Origin: Janibacter terrae NBRC 107853
Lineage (GTDB): Bacteria; Actinomycetota; Actinomycetes; Actinomycetales; Dermatophilaceae
Assembly (NCBI RefSeq): GCF_001591405.1
Contig: NZ_BCUV01000006.1
Span: forward strand, 828,835-892,834
Direction: 5' to 3'
Length of the DNA stretch: 64,000 nucleotides
Positions 35,407 through 45,171 of this stretch are shown in pieces. Position numbers and translations under genes: made by a program. Numbering within the stretch: the stretch's first letter is position 1; the number at the start of each line of letters is the position of its first letter. The notes under the pieces were generated by a model, which saw only the letters and a list, made by a program, of their open reading frames with translations, had not been told where the DNA came from and searched no databases.

Positions 35407-37302
35407 ATGGAAAAGTCCCTTTCCGAACCCACCCCCTCCGCGTTGATAACGACCGACAACGTCCAGTACTCCATACTCTTGCCGTCTGCCGAGACTGACG
35501 ACATTCAGCATTTCATTAGCAACAACGCAGAGCCCTATGAACACGAAATGCTCAAGGCCATGAAGGCGAGCCTCCGTCCCGGAGAACTCGTTCTCGACGT
35601 CGGCGCAAATATTGGCAATCACAGCCTCTACCTCGCTATGGCGGCACAAGCCCTTGTAATTGCGTACGAACCAGACCCCAGACTGTCAAAGACTTTGGAA
35701 CGCTCAGCCCTCCAGAACGACGCTCGCGTAACGGTGGTGAACGTAGCCTTAGGGGCCCTTCTAAGACAGAGCACCTTGGTGGACGACGCTGACGGGAACC
35801 TCGGCGGGCAACACCTATCGGACGCGCCGGATGCGGTAGGTCAAAAGGTCCCAGTGGAGCGCTTGGACGATCAAGAACTTCCGGGGCCGGTGAGCGCCAT
35901 CAAGATCGATGTAGAAGGCCATGAAGTTCAAGTCCTTGAGGGCGCCTCGCAGCTCCTGAGACGAGACCGGCCAGACATTTGGGTCGAATGCCTTTCATAC
36001 GGGATGTATCTCTCAGTCACCAAGATCCTCCGCCCTATTGGCTATCGTTTCAACGCCCTCTACAACTCGTCACCAACATTCCACTTCAGCAGCATCGACG
36101 GCCCCGTTCAAGATGCGCACGAAGAAAGGGTCGACCAGCTCGTCGAGCGCTACTACGCCGACCACGCCGCCTATCTTTCCACTCGCTCCCTCTTGAAGGA
36201 AGCCGATGAGAAGTATGCGTCGGCGAACCGGCAACTTGCAGAGATCCGCTCGAGAACCTTGGCTGGGCACAGCGATGCCGCAGGCGGCTCAACAGCACGC
36301 GTGGACCCCCGACCAGACCCCCTCGAAATGGCTAGACAATCTGCAGTCGATAGAGCTCGCGACCTTGAGCTTGCACTCGCTGGACTGGCTTCGAAGCATT
36401 CGCGGTTAGCCATAGAGGCAGACGCACAGATATCCGAACTCCTGACCAGCAACTCGGACATTAAGCAAGAACTCGACAACGCACGCTTGACACACGACCA
36501 GCACCTCACGGAGTGCGCCAACAGCACGCGCCTCGCCCTCGAGCAGCACCATGAACAACTTCAGAAGGCCGATGACGAAATGCGTCGTCTGCGCCTACTC
36601 CTTCGGAATACCAGGGCAGAGCGCGAGGATGCAGCTCGTGTTGTTAAGAATCATGCCGAGTCCCTAGCCGCATCTGTAGCCAAGCATAAAGAAGAGGAGG
36701 CAGTCAGTCATTCCTTACGCATCAAATCAGAGGAGTTGGAGAAACTGAATCTGCAACTCGTCGATGCAGTCAAGGAGTACGAGGAACGCTTGGCTGCGAG
36801 CGAAGAACGTGTACATATCGCCGCGGAACAAGCCGCCGCTTCCGACGTGCGCCTCGCAGAGGCACAAGATGCCCATTCACAATTGCTAGCGCGCCAGAAG
36901 TACCTGCGCACCGATTTTAATGTCCTCCGCGAATACGTGGCGAATACCACCGCGGACATTAAGGCGCTGAAGGCGAGAAACACCGAAGCTGCACACGAGT
37001 TCTCTCGTCTGAACGAGGCACATAGGAAGACCGCGAATCAGAATATTCGCCGCAGGAAGGAAATCGAAGGCCTGAACAGGACACTGGTCGAGTTGCAGTC
37101 GGAACTTGATGGCCTTCGGGCATCTCGCAACGACGAGCGTGCTGTAAGTGAAGAGCGACTCAGGACTATTCAAGAACTGCGACAAAGCAAGACTTACCGC
37201 GCAGGCACTGCACTACGGCGGGCCAGGTCAGGACGAGGCATTATTCTGCTCATACCAACCCTTTACCGCATTTTCCGCCGGCCTAGGAAGGCGATTAAGT
37301 GA
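35407..37302 (+). CDS. FkbM-family methyltransferase with long coiled-coil tail
   Basis: A 631-residue protein. The first about 220 residues are an FkbM-type SAM-dependent methyltransferase with LVLDVGANIGNHSLYLA, YEPDPRL and IKIDVEGHEVQVLEGA. The remaining 400 are a predicted long coiled coil rich in Glu, Arg, Ala and Lys (for example EEVRHSL-like heptads), ending in a basic segment. Such a rod could act as a scaffold or molecular ruler for chain length, as in WbdD-type ABC-dependent O-antigen systems; that is inference. The start is ATG 35407. The stop overlaps the next GTG start (GTGA). Confidence 0.8.
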   Translation: MEKSLSEPTPSALITTDNVQYSILLPSAETDDIQHFISNNAEPYEHEMLKAMKASLRPGELVLDVGANIGNHSLYLAMAAQALVIAYEPDPRLSKTLERSALQNDARVTVVNVALGALLRQSTLVDDADGNLGGQHLSDAPDAVGQKVPVERLDDQELPGPVSAIKIDVEGHEVQVLEGASQLLRRDRPDIWVECLSYGMYLSVTKILRPIGYRFNALYNSSPTFHFSSIDGPVQDAHEERVDQLVERYYADHAAYLSTRSLLKEADEKYASANRQLAEIRSRTLAGHSDAAGGSTARVDPRPDPLEMARQSAVDRARDLELALAGLASKHSRLAIEADAQISELLTSNSDIKQELDNARLTHDQHLTECANSTRLALEQHHEQLQKADDEMRRLRLLLRNTRAEREDAARVVKNHAESLAASVAKHKEEEAVSHSLRIKSEELEKLNLQLVDAVKEYEERLAASEERVHIAAEQAAASDVRLAEAQDAHSQLLARQKYLRTDFNVLREYVANTTADIKALKARNTEAAHEFSRLNEAHRKTANQNIRRRKEIEGLNRTLVELQSELDGLRASRNDERAVSEERLRTIQELRQSKTYRAGTALRRARSGRGIILLIPTLYRIFRRPRKAIK

Positions 37303-40300
37303 CGAAGACTGCGAATACCCCCCTAATTGACGCAGCAGCTGAAGTCGGCGTGGCCCCCGCGGACATTGCGTCGCGACGCCGCAACAGACCCGACGTCAGT
37401 GTCCGCACCCGCTCTGGACGAGCTGGGTCACTAGTGATCGCCTGCATCCTTGATGAGTTTTCGTACCACTCGTTCGCTCCGGAAGCAGATCTGGCGCCTC
37501 TGACGATGGACAACTGGCTGATCGAGTTAACAGTTGCTCAACCTGACTTGCTTCTAGTCGAGTCCGCTTGGCGCGGGCACGAGCAGACCTGGTGGAATAC
37601 GGTCCACCGTCACGGCTCAGAACTCCAAGGAATATTGGCGTGGTGCAAAGAGCGCGGAATACCAACCGCCTTTTGGAACAAAGAAGACCCAGTTCATTTC
37701 AACACGTTCCTGAGCACGGCCAGCCTTTTCGATGCTGTCTTCACAACTGACTTGGACTGCGTAGTCCGTTACAAGCGGGAACTGGGACACCCCCGTGTGC
37801 ACTTCCTGCCCTTTGCCGCTCAGCCGGCCACGTCCAATCCCATCGAAGTTTTCAACCGAGTCGATGGGTGTGCCTTCGCGGGAGCATACTACGAACGCTA
37901 CCCGGAGCGCCTAGCCGACCTCCGAGAACTGTCCACTGAGCTTGCTGCACGCGGTCGGCGCTTCGACATATACGACCGCAACCACGGCAAGGAGGCGCCG
38001 GGATATACCTTCCCGGCCGAGTACAGCCGTTACATTGTCGGCGGCAACTTGCCACCAGAAATGCTGGACATTCCCTACAAGGGCTATACCACCAATCTCA
38101 ACCTCAATTCGGTCAAACAATCTCAATCCATGTTCGCCCGAAGGGTGTTCGAGCTCATAGCGTCGAACACCCTCGTCATTAGCAATTACTCACGGGGCCT
38201 TCGCCTCATGTTTGGCGACCTGGTCATCGCGACCGACTCCGGCGAGGAGACGCGTCGCCGACTCGAAGCTATCGAATCCAATCCGAATGGAAATGAACGA
38301 CTTAGGGCCATGGCTCTGCGCAAGGTTCTCTCGGAGCACACCTACTCTGAGCGACTGGAATATATTGCGGAATCCGTAGGCGTCAATGTCCCCCCGCCCC
38401 CGAGCGAACGCTGCGCACTCGTCCTTCGTGAAGCCACGCCTGAGAGCGTGACTCAGACACTTCAAGCTCTTGAGGCGCAGGTTCACGGCGACTGGATCCT
38501 CATCGCGGTGCCAGAAGTCTATGGCCTGCCCTCTCATCCCAAGATGGCATCCGCTGATACCGACACCAGCGCGGTTCAACGAGCACGGCGCCTAGGCTGC
38601 AACTACATTGGAACCGTTAACCCTGAGGACTGGTACGGTCCTCACTATCTCTTGGACATCGTCCAAAGCTTTCGTTGGGCTGAGGTCGATGTAGTCGGGC
38701 ACGCCGAATACTTCACCGTCACCCCGGATGGGTCGGGCGTAGTCCGCAGAAACGCCGGCCAATCCTATGTGATGAGCCCAAACATATCTCTGCAACGAGG
38801 TCTGGTCAGAGAAGAGAGTCTCAGCACGGACGACAGCAGCATGAACGCCCTGCCGGGTTCTGCGTCTGGCTTCGCTATCGGAAGTACGCAGTACTGCCGC
38901 AGGGGCCAGGCCGCGCAAGAACCTATCCTTGATCCCGTGCGCGATCTAGATATCGACTCGGGGCGCAGCTTGAGCACGATGCGCGAATTCGCCGCACAAC
39001 AGTGCATTCCTTCGGAAATCGAAAAGCGGTACCCAGAGATTCCGCTTGAGCGGATATCTGCCGAACTGCCTAAAGCGACCGACGTGTTCGTCGATCTAGA
39101 GCCGAGTGGCGAACTGCTCGTTACCAGCCACTTGGGGCTCGGTTCACACACCTATTTGGTGAGCACACGCGATCATGGCCTAGAGATTCTACCCAGACCG
39201 GACACTAATGGGAGGCGGACCGCATACTTGGATATCAGTACTGGCCTTGCCGTTTCTTTTGTTTATTACTTCATGGGAGAAAGAGGCAATCGCCTGGGTC
39301 ACGCCTTCGTGGAACCGCGCTCGAACAGCCAGATCGAGGTTCCCGACCTCACCCACAGCGTTCGCGTAGGGCTGCGCGTCGCTGGTAGCGGTTCTGCAAC
39401 CCTCAAGAGCATCACTCTGGGCAAGGTCGACGCACACCCCGCACCACTCCTGCTCAGATCTTCGGACGTGGTTCTCACTAACGTTTATCCGACGTACGAC
39501 AATCTGTATAGGAATGGTTTCGTACACTCCCGGGTACGTGCGTATCTGGAGAGCGGTAAGCGGGGCGACGTTTTGCGCGTTGGGCCCTACCGGACTCCTG
39601 AATTCCAAGAGTTTGAGGACGTCGACACAGGCTGGATCGGCAAGGACGTGTTGTCTCTAACGCTCGCCCAAGGGCAGGTCCGACGGGTACTGGTCCACTT
39701 CCTCGACCGAAGCATGTGGAATGTCCTCCGATATGCCTCTGACGTCGACAAGATCATCGTCTGGGTACATGGAGCCGAGGTCCAGCCTTGGTGGCGACGG
39801 GCATACAACTACGCCACGGCTGAAGACCTGGAAGCGGCCAAGCCCGCCTCCCAAGACCGCTTGGACCTCTGGCGGGAAATCTTCGACAACCTTCCATCCA
39901 ATATGCACTTCGTATTTGTCTCGCAGTATTTCGCGGACGAAGTTTTCGAGGACCTTGGCATCGAACTTGATGATCAACGTTACTCAATCATTCACAATCC
40001 GATCGACACGGCGATCTTCACTTATGAGGAGAAACCTGCGGACCAAAGAAAGCGAGTGCTGACGGTACGCCCCTACGCCTCGGCCAAGTACGCGAACGAC
40101 CTGAGCGTACGGGCGGTCCTCGCGCTGAAGGACCGGCCGGGATTCGAGGACTTGGAGTTCTTGTTTGTCGGTGATGGCGTTCTGTTCGAAGAAACCCTCT
40201 CTCCTCTGGTCGGCATACCAAACGTCACGCTTCAGCGGGGCTTCCTGACTCATGAAGCGATCTCGGATCTTCACAAGCAGTATGGAATATTCTTAACGCC

Positions 40301-40598
40301 CACCAGAATGGACGCCCAGGGAGTCTCGCGCGACGAAGCTATGTCGTCAGGGCTGGTCCCAGTGACGTCCAGCGTTGCGGCCATTCCGGAATTCGTCGAT
40401 TCAGACTGCGGGTTCATGGCCGACAGCGAGGACCATATGGGGCTAGCGGAAGCCATCTGGACACTTTCCAGCGACGTCGAGCTGTTTCAACGTATGTCCC
40501 AAGCTGCCGCCTCCCGCGTTAGACGCCAAACCTCGACTGAGGTAATTCTGCCCCTAGAGAACCGCCTTATCTGGGGGACGCCCGTCGATAAGGGGTAG
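37299..40598 (+). CDS. Three-module glycosyltransferase (CgeB-like + central + GT4)
   Basis: A 1099-residue protein. The CgeB-like module (about 45-360) has LLLVESAWRG, FWNKEDPVHFNTFLSTA, FTTDLDC and NLNLNSVKQSQSMFARR. A central segment (about 365-650) is a degenerate GT2-like region followed by a beta-rich stretch. The C-terminal GT4 module (about 720-1090) has IIVWVHGAEVQPW, VRPYASAKYAND and FLTPTRMDAQGVSRDEAMSSGLVPV, the usual donor-binding region. GTG 37299 overlaps the FkbM stop by four bases. Lower GC than the flanking regions. The sugars are unknown. Confidence 0.82.
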   Translation: MTKTANTPLIDAAAEVGVAPADIASRRRNRPDVSVRTRSGRAGSLVIACILDEFSYHSFAPEADLAPLTMDNWLIELTVAQPDLLLVESAWRGHEQTWWNTVHRHGSELQGILAWCKERGIPTAFWNKEDPVHFNTFLSTASLFDAVFTTDLDCVVRYKRELGHPRVHFLPFAAQPATSNPIEVFNRVDGCAFAGAYYERYPERLADLRELSTELAARGRRFDIYDRNHGKEAPGYTFPAEYSRYIVGGNLPPEMLDIPYKGYTTNLNLNSVKQSQSMFARRVFELIASNTLVISNYSRGLRLMFGDLVIATDSGEETRRRLEAIESNPNGNERLRAMALRKVLSEHTYSERLEYIAESVGVNVPPPPSERCALVLREATPESVTQTLQALEAQVHGDWILIAVPEVYGLPSHPKMASADTDTSAVQRARRLGCNYIGTVNPEDWYGPHYLLDIVQSFRWAEVDVVGHAEYFTVTPDGSGVVRRNAGQSYVMSPNISLQRGLVREESLSTDDSSMNALPGSASGFAIGSTQYCRRGQAAQEPILDPVRDLDIDSGRSLSTMREFAAQQCIPSEIEKRYPEIPLERISAELPKATDVFVDLEPSGELLVTSHLGLGSHTYLVSTRDHGLEILPRPDTNGRRTAYLDISTGLAVSFVYYFMGERGNRLGHAFVEPRSNSQIEVPDLTHSVRVGLRVAGSGSATLKSITLGKVDAHPAPLLLRSSDVVLTNVYPTYDNLYRNGFVHSRVRAYLESGKRGDVLRVGPYRTPEFQEFEDVDTGWIGKDVLSLTLAQGQVRRVLVHFLDRSMWNVLRYASDVDKIIVWVHGAEVQPWWRRAYNYATAEDLEAAKPASQDRLDLWREIFDNLPSNMHFVFVSQYFADEVFEDLGIELDDQRYSIIHNPIDTAIFTYEEKPADQRKRVLTVRPYASAKYANDLSVRAVLALKDRPGFEDLEFLFVGDGVLFEETLSPLVGIPNVTLQRGFLTHEAISDLHKQYGIFLTPTRMDAQGVSRDEAMSSGLVPVTSSVAAIPEFVDSDCGFMADSEDHMGLAEAIWTLSSDVELFQRMSQAAASRVRRQTSTEVILPLENRLIWGTPVDKG

Positions 40599-40654
40599 AT
40601 GATTCCTTCGATGAGCAGCTGCGGTTGCCTAACACGGACGGTTGCTGATCATCC

Positions 40655-41956
40655 GGCTCTTCACCGATGATGTGGGGTGAGCACTTAGCGCAGGCCTGTT
40701 GGTTGAGGTCGGATAGGGGTCGACGCTACGTTGTGCTGCCGTGACGGTGGCGGCTACTGCGAGCGTTGCGACTTGCTCGTGGGGTTGCCCGCGCTGCACG
40801 TGGTCGCTGTCGATCGTGACGGTCGTGACCGGTTGGTCGTGACGGTGGAATCCGCGCTGGAGCCGATGGGGTGCCGCTCCTGCGGCGTCATCGCCCACGG
40901 CCCCAGCCGTGTGAACGTCACCTGATCGACGCTCCCAAGTTCGGTCGCCCGGTGCGGATCATCTGGCGCAAGCGCCGCTGGATCGGCCCGGAACGGGCCT
41001 GCGACGTGGGGTCGTTCGTGGAGCAGAACGAGGACATCCCTGCCCCGCGGGCGAAGTTGACGACGCGGGCGCGCCGGTGGGCGATCGAGCAACTCCGCCG
41101 CGAGCACGCGTCCGGTAACGGGATCCGGCGCCAGCTCGGCACGGGGTGGCGCACGGTGTGGGAGTCGATCAAGCCACTACTGCAGGCAGCAGCCGACGAC
41201 CCGTCCCGGTTCGAAGGCGTGAACACTCTGGGGGTCGATGAGCCTGTGCGGCACCGCGTGTCGACCAAGCCCATCGAGGACGGTGGACGCGGCCCGAAGG
41301 AACTGACTGGGATGGTCGACCTGACCCGGGATGCCAAACGGGCACACCCGGGCTCGCCTGCTCGACCTCGTCCTGGACCGCTCGGGTGCCGCGTACAAGG
41401 GCTGGCTCAGGCAACGCGGAGAGTCGTTCCGGGCAGGGATCGAGGTGGCCACCCTCGGCCCGTTCCACGGGTACAAGAACGCGATCGACGACCAGCTCGA
41501 CGACGCCCGCTCAGTCCTGGACGCCTTCCACGTCGTCAAACTCGGATCGAGCTTGACCGACGACGTGAGGCGCCGGGTGCAGAAAGAGACCTGCGGCCAC
41601 CGTGGTCGCAATAACGACCCGCTGTACCGGAGCCGCACCATCCTGCGCGCCGGCCAAGAGAACCCCACCGACCGGCAACGTGCCCGCCTCCAGGCAGCAT
41701 TCACCACCAGCGGCGAGCACGTCAAAGTAGAGGTCGTCTGGTCGTATGCGCAACGCCGCGGCAGCGGCGCACCGAGTTCTTGGGCTACTTCGACATGGAC
41801 GGGGCGAGCAACGGAAGCACCGAAGCCATGAACAGACTGATCGAGCTCCATCGCCGCATTGCCCGCGGCTTCCGAAACCGCGACAACTACCGAGGTCGGA
41901 TGATCCTCGTCGGCGGCCGACTGGTCCTATGACCCCACACTCATCGGTGAAGAGCG
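40655..41956 (+). mobile_element. ISL3-family insertion sequence with 8-bp target duplication
   Basis: A 1302-bp element. The left end GGCTCTTCACCGATGATGTG and the right end read inward CGCTCTTCACCGATGAGTGT are near-perfect inverted repeats. The 8-bp direct repeat GATCATCC lies outside at 40647-40654 and 41957-41964. The end sequence and 8-bp duplication match ISL3-family behaviour. The intact duplication points to a recent insertion, yet the transposase gene inside is broken in several places. Confidence 0.93.
40731..41932 (+). pseudogene. ISL3-type transposase, frameshifted
   Basis: The transposase can be followed across at least three phases: LPALHVVAVDRDGRDRLVVT with zinc-finger CRSCGVIAHG, then GRPVRIIWRKRRW to NTLGVDE, then GHTRARLLDLVLDRSGAAYK through VLDAFHVVKL, and finally TEAMNRLIELHRRIARGFRN with the stop at about 41932. 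The DDE-region pieces (GVDE, DAFHVVKL, the NRLIE region) are recognisable. Breaks fall near 40920, 41330 and 41745. It cannot make a full transposase unless sequencing errors explain the breaks. Confidence 0.85.
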
Positions 41957-41958
41957 GA

Positions 41959-43908
41959 TCATCCTTTCGCCGCCACCACGTACTCATCGTTCATCAGAGA
42001 CTTGAGGCTGGAAATGGTGTGCTCATAGAAGGCGTCGATGTAGTGGAACGGCGACACCCCCCATCGATGTTGCGAAGCGGCGACCATGACCTCTGAGGGG
42101 TAGGAGATCCACGAAACAGCAGACCTTTCCATCTCCCTGTAGTACCGCCTTAGGGTGCTGTTCATAGCACGAATGTGGGCGCGATCCCCCGCCGGTTCAC
42201 CGGTTTCAGTTGTCTCAGCCCACATTGCCTTGGAAACGACCAATTTGGAAGGACCTACGAGGCTCACCAGATCGTGCCACCCTTGTTGAAACCTCTCAAA
42301 GTGGGCGGGCGAGCCAAAGGGAATGACTTTCGGGGGCGCAAAGCCCATTCTGGCTACCTCGGGGCTGTTCGCCACGAAAGTGTTCCCGAGCGGGGCCAAT
42401 GATATGCGCTCATCAATCAGATCGACCAAGACTGTTGCGGCAGGTGAATTGGCCAAGAGAGCTTGCAACTTCTTGTTCCAATCGATCTCGACCATCCTCC
42501 TCTGGAAGGTCGAGGGGTTCAACTCATACGCAGGAGAGTCTTCGGCAGGTGGCGCGAACGCACTGCCCAAAGGGGAACGTGCGACGTAGTCGACGAACGG
42601 AGGAGCGCCTGCGTGGGCAAAGGCATCGCGTGAGACGCAACTGCCGTATAAGAAGACGCCAGGGCCCGAGCGGTGCACGTCCCCGCCCTCTGCCCTGCCC
42701 GTCGGGGTAACCGTGAAGGAGTCAATGGTGCGATCGAAGCCATCTCGCACTACAACGAACGCAGATACGACGCGAGTGTCTACGAATCGTATGTTCGGCT
42801 TTCGCTGGCGCCCCGTCGCGACCTTGTGCCCGTCTGCAGTTCTGCCGCTCATTGCGTAAACTACCATGTCCGTCGTCGGCGCCCCGTCCGTACGGGAGAT
42901 CCTCAAGACGGTGTCATGACCCTCATAGGTCAGGTTTGCGTGGAATGCCGAGCCCGCGCGCTGCCCTTCGGCCAGCGGGGTAGGCGTATTGAATGGCGTA
43001 GAACTGTCCAGAGCACCCAGGTCCTCCAACTCAACGACGGCCTCCATCGGAGCGACCCCGCGCGCACCCATCGCGCCTATCGCCGCATCTGTTAGCCAGC
43101 CGGGTGGCACTGCGTGCCCCTCGCCCCAGCGAGCGAGCAGCATGACCAAGTTGTCCCGTTGCGAAACGCCGATCCTGACCTTGGTCAACTCGTTACTCGT
43201 GACGAATCGACTCGCGTGGGCAGAAACGTGCCAGTCGTCTGAGTTCTGGAGGTACAGCACCGACTTGTCCGAATCCAGCCTGGGAATGGTCCAATGGATG
43301 CCGTCAGGGATCGACGTCGTGCCAAGATCGTCGCCGGTGGCATCAATGCCGAGGACAGCGAAATACTTTGCCACTGCGAATGGGGCGTATGCGCGTACAT
43401 CCGTCTGTGGATTCCAGACCAAAGCAGAAGCCCGCCCAGGTATGAGGGACGTTGTGACGAGAGCTGCGAACCCGCCCCCCGAACCTCCTATACATAACGG
43501 CTCACGGGGTCCAGCAAGGCTGGCCACTATCTCGGCAATTCGCGCTTGAGTTGCGTCTCCTATCGCGCCAGTATACCAAGAAAGCGATATTTCTGGATCC
43601 GAGGCTAGCAACGGGTCCGAGATAGCGACCCAAGGAAGCCCTAGCCGACCGGCGAGACGTGCCCCCGAAAAATAGGGAGGGATGGTGCCCTTCCGACCGG
43701 GGAGGGCACCCGAGAAGAATATTGGCAGGCGGGATCCCTCCCACGTGGTCATACCACGAACCGCCACCTCAAGACGACGACCGCTCGGAAGTTTGATCAC
43801 GTGAACTGCGTCTGACTTTGAGCTGTCAGAGATGAACGATGCAACTGAGTCCCACATGTTCAATGGAAGGTTGAGAGACGTGTAGTCGCTACGGAGTAAC
43901 CCCATCAT
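41959..43908 (-). CDS. Alpha/beta-hydrolase fused to DUF6270
   Basis: A 649-residue two-domain protein. The N-terminal half (about 1-290) is alpha/beta-hydrolase-like with CIGGSGGGFAALV, the nucleophile elbow, and ALVWNPQTDV. A beta-rich linker (about 310-420) precedes a C-terminal DUF6270 domain (about 425-640) with LYGSCVSRDAF, VDLIDERISL and HRWGVSPFHYID. DUF6270 spacing recalls an SGNH fold, with Ser at the first block and His in the last; that is inference. No signal peptide, so it acts inside the cell, perhaps in glycan acylation. The stop codon lies in the IS target duplication but remains intact. It is seven bases downstream of wecB. Confidence 0.75.
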   Translation of the reverse strand: MMGLLRSDYTSLNLPLNMWDSVASFISDSSKSDAVHVIKLPSGRRLEVAVRGMTTWEGSRLPIFFSGALPGRKGTIPPYFSGARLAGRLGLPWVAISDPLLASDPEISLSWYTGAIGDATQARIAEIVASLAGPREPLCIGGSGGGFAALVTTSLIPGRASALVWNPQTDVRAYAPFAVAKYFAVLGIDATGDDLGTTSIPDGIHWTIPRLDSDKSVLYLQNSDDWHVSAHASRFVTSNELTKVRIGVSQRDNLVMLLARWGEGHAVPPGWLTDAAIGAMGARGVAPMEAVVELEDLGALDSSTPFNTPTPLAEGQRAGSAFHANLTYEGHDTVLRISRTDGAPTTDMVVYAMSGRTADGHKVATGRQRKPNIRFVDTRVVSAFVVVRDGFDRTIDSFTVTPTGRAEGGDVHRSGPGVFLYGSCVSRDAFAHAGAPPFVDYVARSPLGSAFAPPAEDSPAYELNPSTFQRRMVEIDWNKKLQALLANSPAATVLVDLIDERISLAPLGNTFVANSPEVARMGFAPPKVIPFGSPAHFERFQQGWHDLVSLVGPSKLVVSKAMWAETTETGEPAGDRAHIRAMNSTLRRYYREMERSAVSWISYPSEVMVAASQHRWGVSPFHYIDAFYEHTISSLKSLMNDEYVVAAKG

Positions 43909-43915
43909 CGCCCCT

Positions 43916-45094
43916 TCAGCCGACTGTGAAGTCGTGTGGCCTGGGCGCGCCCATAAATTTCCACCTCAGCGCTTCCAGACTTCTGGCCGCAGCGTAGCCG
44001 TCTCCGTAGGGGTTAACTGCGTTGGCCATTTCTAAATAGGCCTCCTGAGAACTCAGCAAACGCGACACTTCAGTTACGATCCGTCGCCTATTGGTCCCGA
44101 TCAATCTCACTGTTCCAGAGGTAACCGCTTCAGGTCGTTCCGTGTTTTCCCGCATCACCAACACGGGCTTGCCGAGGCTCGGTGCCTCTTCTTGAACGCC
44201 GCCTGAGTCGGTGAGGACGATATCGGCCAACGCTAGAGTCCGCGCGAATTGGTCGTAGTCCAAGGGTTCGACCAGATGCACATTCGGGAGGCTCTCCAAG
44301 GCAGGGATAACAGTTGCCCGCACACGCGGATTTCGATGCACTGGGAACACAATGGAAAGGCGAGGAACCATCTGGGCCAAGTCGGCAAGGGCCGCTACGA
44401 TGCCTTCCATTTTCCGTCCGAGGTTCTCCCTTCGGTGCGCCGTGACGAGCAGCACCTTACCTTCTCCTCGCGCACGATGGACGGCGATTTCCTGCAGTGC
44501 AGGGTTCGTTAAGGAAGTCTCGTTACTGGATGTGACATCCATAAGTGCATCAATAACCGTGTTCCCTGTTACAACAATGTCGTCAGGAGAGACATTCTCG
44601 CGGATCAAGTTCTCGCGACTGACGGTGGTGGGGGAGAGATGTAGGCTTGCTATGGCACTAGTTAGTCGGCGATTCGCCTCCTCTGGGAACGGCGAATGCA
44701 GATCGCCGCTTCGCAGGCCAGCCTCTAAGTGGACCAGAGGGATCCCCCGGTTGAATGAGGCGATGCTCGCAGCCATGACCGTGGAAGTGTCACCCTGGAC
44801 AAGCACAACGTCGGGGGATTCGGAGACCAAAATGGCGTCGACACCGGTGGTGACGCGCCCGACGATCGAATTAAGTTCTTGGCCGGGGTGCATGATGTCC
44901 ATGTCATGTGCCGGAACAAGTCCGAACAAACTGTTGACTTGGTCAAGCATCTCACGGTGCTGTCCCGTAACGACGGTGACGCTCGTCATGTCCTTGGCGT
45001 CGTCAATTGCCTTGATTACGGGCGCGACCTTGATAGCTTCCGGACGTGTTCCGTAGATCGTGAGCACTCTCAACGACACGGTGACGCTCCTCAC
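43916..45094 (-). CDS. wecB: UDP-N-acetylglucosamine 2-epimerase (non-hydrolysing)
   Basis: Interconverts UDP-GlcNAc and UDP-ManNAc, supplying ManNAc for surface glycans. The 392 residues are normal for the family. Signatures visible are TIYGTRPEAIKVAPVI at the N-terminus, GQHREMLDQV, VQGDTSTVMAAS, HLEAGLRSGDLHSPFPEE and TDSGGVQEEAPSLGKPVLVMR. The start is GTG 45094, or GTG 45082 with little difference. It is the first gene of a two-gene unit with the hydrolase-DUF6270 gene. Lower GC than the flanks. No UDP-ManNAc dehydrogenase is present in the window. Confidence 0.94.
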   Translation of the reverse strand: MRSVTVSLRVLTIYGTRPEAIKVAPVIKAIDDAKDMTSVTVVTGQHREMLDQVNSLFGLVPAHDMDIMHPGQELNSIVGRVTTGVDAILVSESPDVVLVQGDTSTVMAASIASFNRGIPLVHLEAGLRSGDLHSPFPEEANRRLTSAIASLHLSPTTVSRENLIRENVSPDDIVVTGNTVIDALMDVTSSNETSLTNPALQEIAVHRARGEGKVLLVTAHRRENLGRKMEGIVAALADLAQMVPRLSIVFPVHRNPRVRATVIPALESLPNVHLVEPLDYDQFARTLALADIVLTDSGGVQEEAPSLGKPVLVMRENTERPEAVTSGTVRLIGTNRRRIVTEVSRLLSSQEAYLEMANAVNPYGDGYAAARSLEALRWKFMGAPRPHDFTVG

Positions 45095-45171
45095 ATGTGG
45101 TTCGGCCGCTTGGGCAGCAACTCGATGGAGTGAGAGTAGCCCTGCGCTGCAGCGTCTAGCCTAGGGGCCTG

